From Clostridiaceae bacterium (lineage in GTDB: Bacteria > Bacillota > Clostridia > Clostridiales > Clostridiaceae), in assembly GCA_014380625.1 (NCBI GenBank), contig JACMJL010000130.1:1-33210 (forward strand): 33,210 nt of DNA, in the 5' to 3' direction. Position 1 is the first letter of the stretch, and each line of letters opens with the position of its first letter. The notes below the pieces were generated by a model. That model did no database searches and had not been told where the DNA came from. It saw only the letters and a list, made by a program, of their open reading frames with translations. A program made the position numbers and the translations under genes. Shown one piece after another: positions 32,798 to 33,210 of the stretch.

Positions 32798-32903
32798 TCG
32801 CTTAGTTTGTTTATTTATAAGGCTTTTATATTTTTTAATTCTCTTATTATATTGATCTTCTGCATTAATCAGCTTAAAAACCTCCTAAAATATAATTAAA
32901 TTT

Positions 32904-32912
32904 ATTATAACA
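32904..32912 (-). promoter_or_regulatory. Extended -10 promoter of the MutS-like gene
   Basis: On the minus strand, TGTTATAAT (32912-32904) is a perfect TGnTATAAT. Transcription would start near 32897, 10 bases before the AGGAGG site. The -35 region (GTGTTA) is poor, as is common with extended -10 promoters. Confidence 0.6.
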
Positions 32913-32981
32913 CCTATATAAGGAGATAACACAAACAATTTTACTGTAATTACAATATATTTCGATAATATATATTACCAA

Positions 32982-33010
32982 TTGACACATTTCCACTTTC
33001 TATATATCAT
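32982..33010 (+). promoter_or_regulatory. Sigma-A promoter near the right edge
   Basis: Perfect TTGACA (32982-32987), 17-base spacer, TATCAT (33005-33010). It reads rightward out of the window, divergent from the MutS-like gene. No protein-coding frame with a ribosome binding site follows in the remaining 200 bases. Confidence 0.7.
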
Positions 33011-33210
33011 TATGATGTATAGAAAATTAAAAATATAGAATAATTTACAAGTAAACCTTAATTATTTTTTGATAGTGTAAAGTGAGTTATGAAAAACTAG
33101 ATCAAAGAAATATGTGATCGAAAATCTTGAAAAGTTAAAATTTAATATTGAAAGTCAGGTTGGATGACGTAGTCCGCCACCCTTGACCGCATGACAAATA
33201 AATGCTGTGA
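33011..33210 (+). other. Untranslated leader or RNA gene, cut by the window edge
   Basis: From 33011 to about 33150 the sequence is AT-rich with no usable frame. From about 33151 to 33190 it becomes much GC-richer, with GTCAGG and TGAC elements that can pair locally. GCAT (33189-33192) can pair with ATGC (33202-33205). With a promoter just upstream, this may be a long 5' leader (riboswitch or attenuator) or a small RNA. I compared it from memory with common riboswitch cores, T-box, 6S, tmRNA, SRP and RNase P signatures and saw no match. A 17-codon frame from GTG at 33115 ends at TGA 33166-33168 without a binding site. Confidence 0.35.

Noticed and set aside
1..33210. CRISPR arrays, tRNA, rRNA or insertion sequences
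   Set aside because: I saw no regularly spaced repeats, no tRNA-like T-loop/acceptor arrangements, no rRNA signatures and no transposase-like product. This is by eye only; tRNAscan and an IS search would be firmer.

Overview
This window looks like chromosomal DNA of an anaerobic, spore-forming, AT-rich Firmicute, most likely a Clostridium in the broad sense. The indications are very low GC with AT-rich codon use, strong AGGAGG ribosome binding sites, TTGACA/TATAAT promoters, short intrinsic terminators, an alpha/beta-type small acid-soluble spore protein, a pyrophosphate-type phosphofructokinase, an oxygen-sensitive acyl-CoA dehydratase-type activase and a YesM/YesN two-component system. I see no rRNA, tRNA, transposase, CRISPR array or prophage block. 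The species cannot be fixed from the sequence alone.

Layout. 1-3730: a DedA membrane protein followed closely by a type IIB-like Ca2+ P-type ATPase. 3850-4580: a GNAT acetyltransferase with its own promoter and terminator. 4608-7687: a three-gene redox operon (GlpA-like FAD dehydrogenase with a BFD-like iron-sulfur tail, a second FAD/NAD(P) oxidoreductase, and a DUF1667 four-cysteine protein). It converges on a RusA-like nuclease with a zinc ribbon (7723-8352, minus). 8460-9981: a DUF4234 membrane protein and tsaD.

10064-21906 is the metabolic centrepiece, a glucan-oligosaccharide utilisation locus. It holds an intracellular GH30 glycosidase, a 1053-residue GH94/149/161-clan glycoside phosphorylase, two LplB/YtcP-type ABC permeases, a lipoprotein solute-binding protein, and a YesM-type sensor kinase with a YesN-type response regulator. 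The two transcription units of this locus share an identical 12-bp near-palindrome (GTAAACGTTAAC) of the LacI/CcpA operator type. The likely scheme is that oligosaccharides are bound by the lipoprotein, imported by the permeases with an ATPase encoded elsewhere, and cut inside the cell by hydrolysis and phosphorolysis.

22009-26517: a spore SASP, PPi-phosphofructokinase, a CmpB-like membrane protein, an HD-GYP membrane protein, an overlooked 34-codon hydrophobic gene with its own promoter, and a PfkB sugar kinase. 26736-29668: three overlapping genes that together make a split version of the large activase/DUF2229 proteins, without any dehydratase subunits nearby. 29748-29853 is a long structured inverted repeat between convergent genes. 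29899-32797: a YaeR-like VOC protein, a second GNAT, and a membrane-anchored MutS-like ATPase whose reading frame very probably starts upstream at a non-canonical codon. The last 200 bases carry a good sigma-A promoter followed by non-coding sequence that becomes markedly GC-richer at the window edge.

The most promising leads are the GH30/phosphorylase locus with its shared operator, the split activase system, the 34-codon gene, the inverted-repeat element at 29.75 kb, the MutS-like start anomaly, and the hairpin duplicated across the DUF1667 stop codon.
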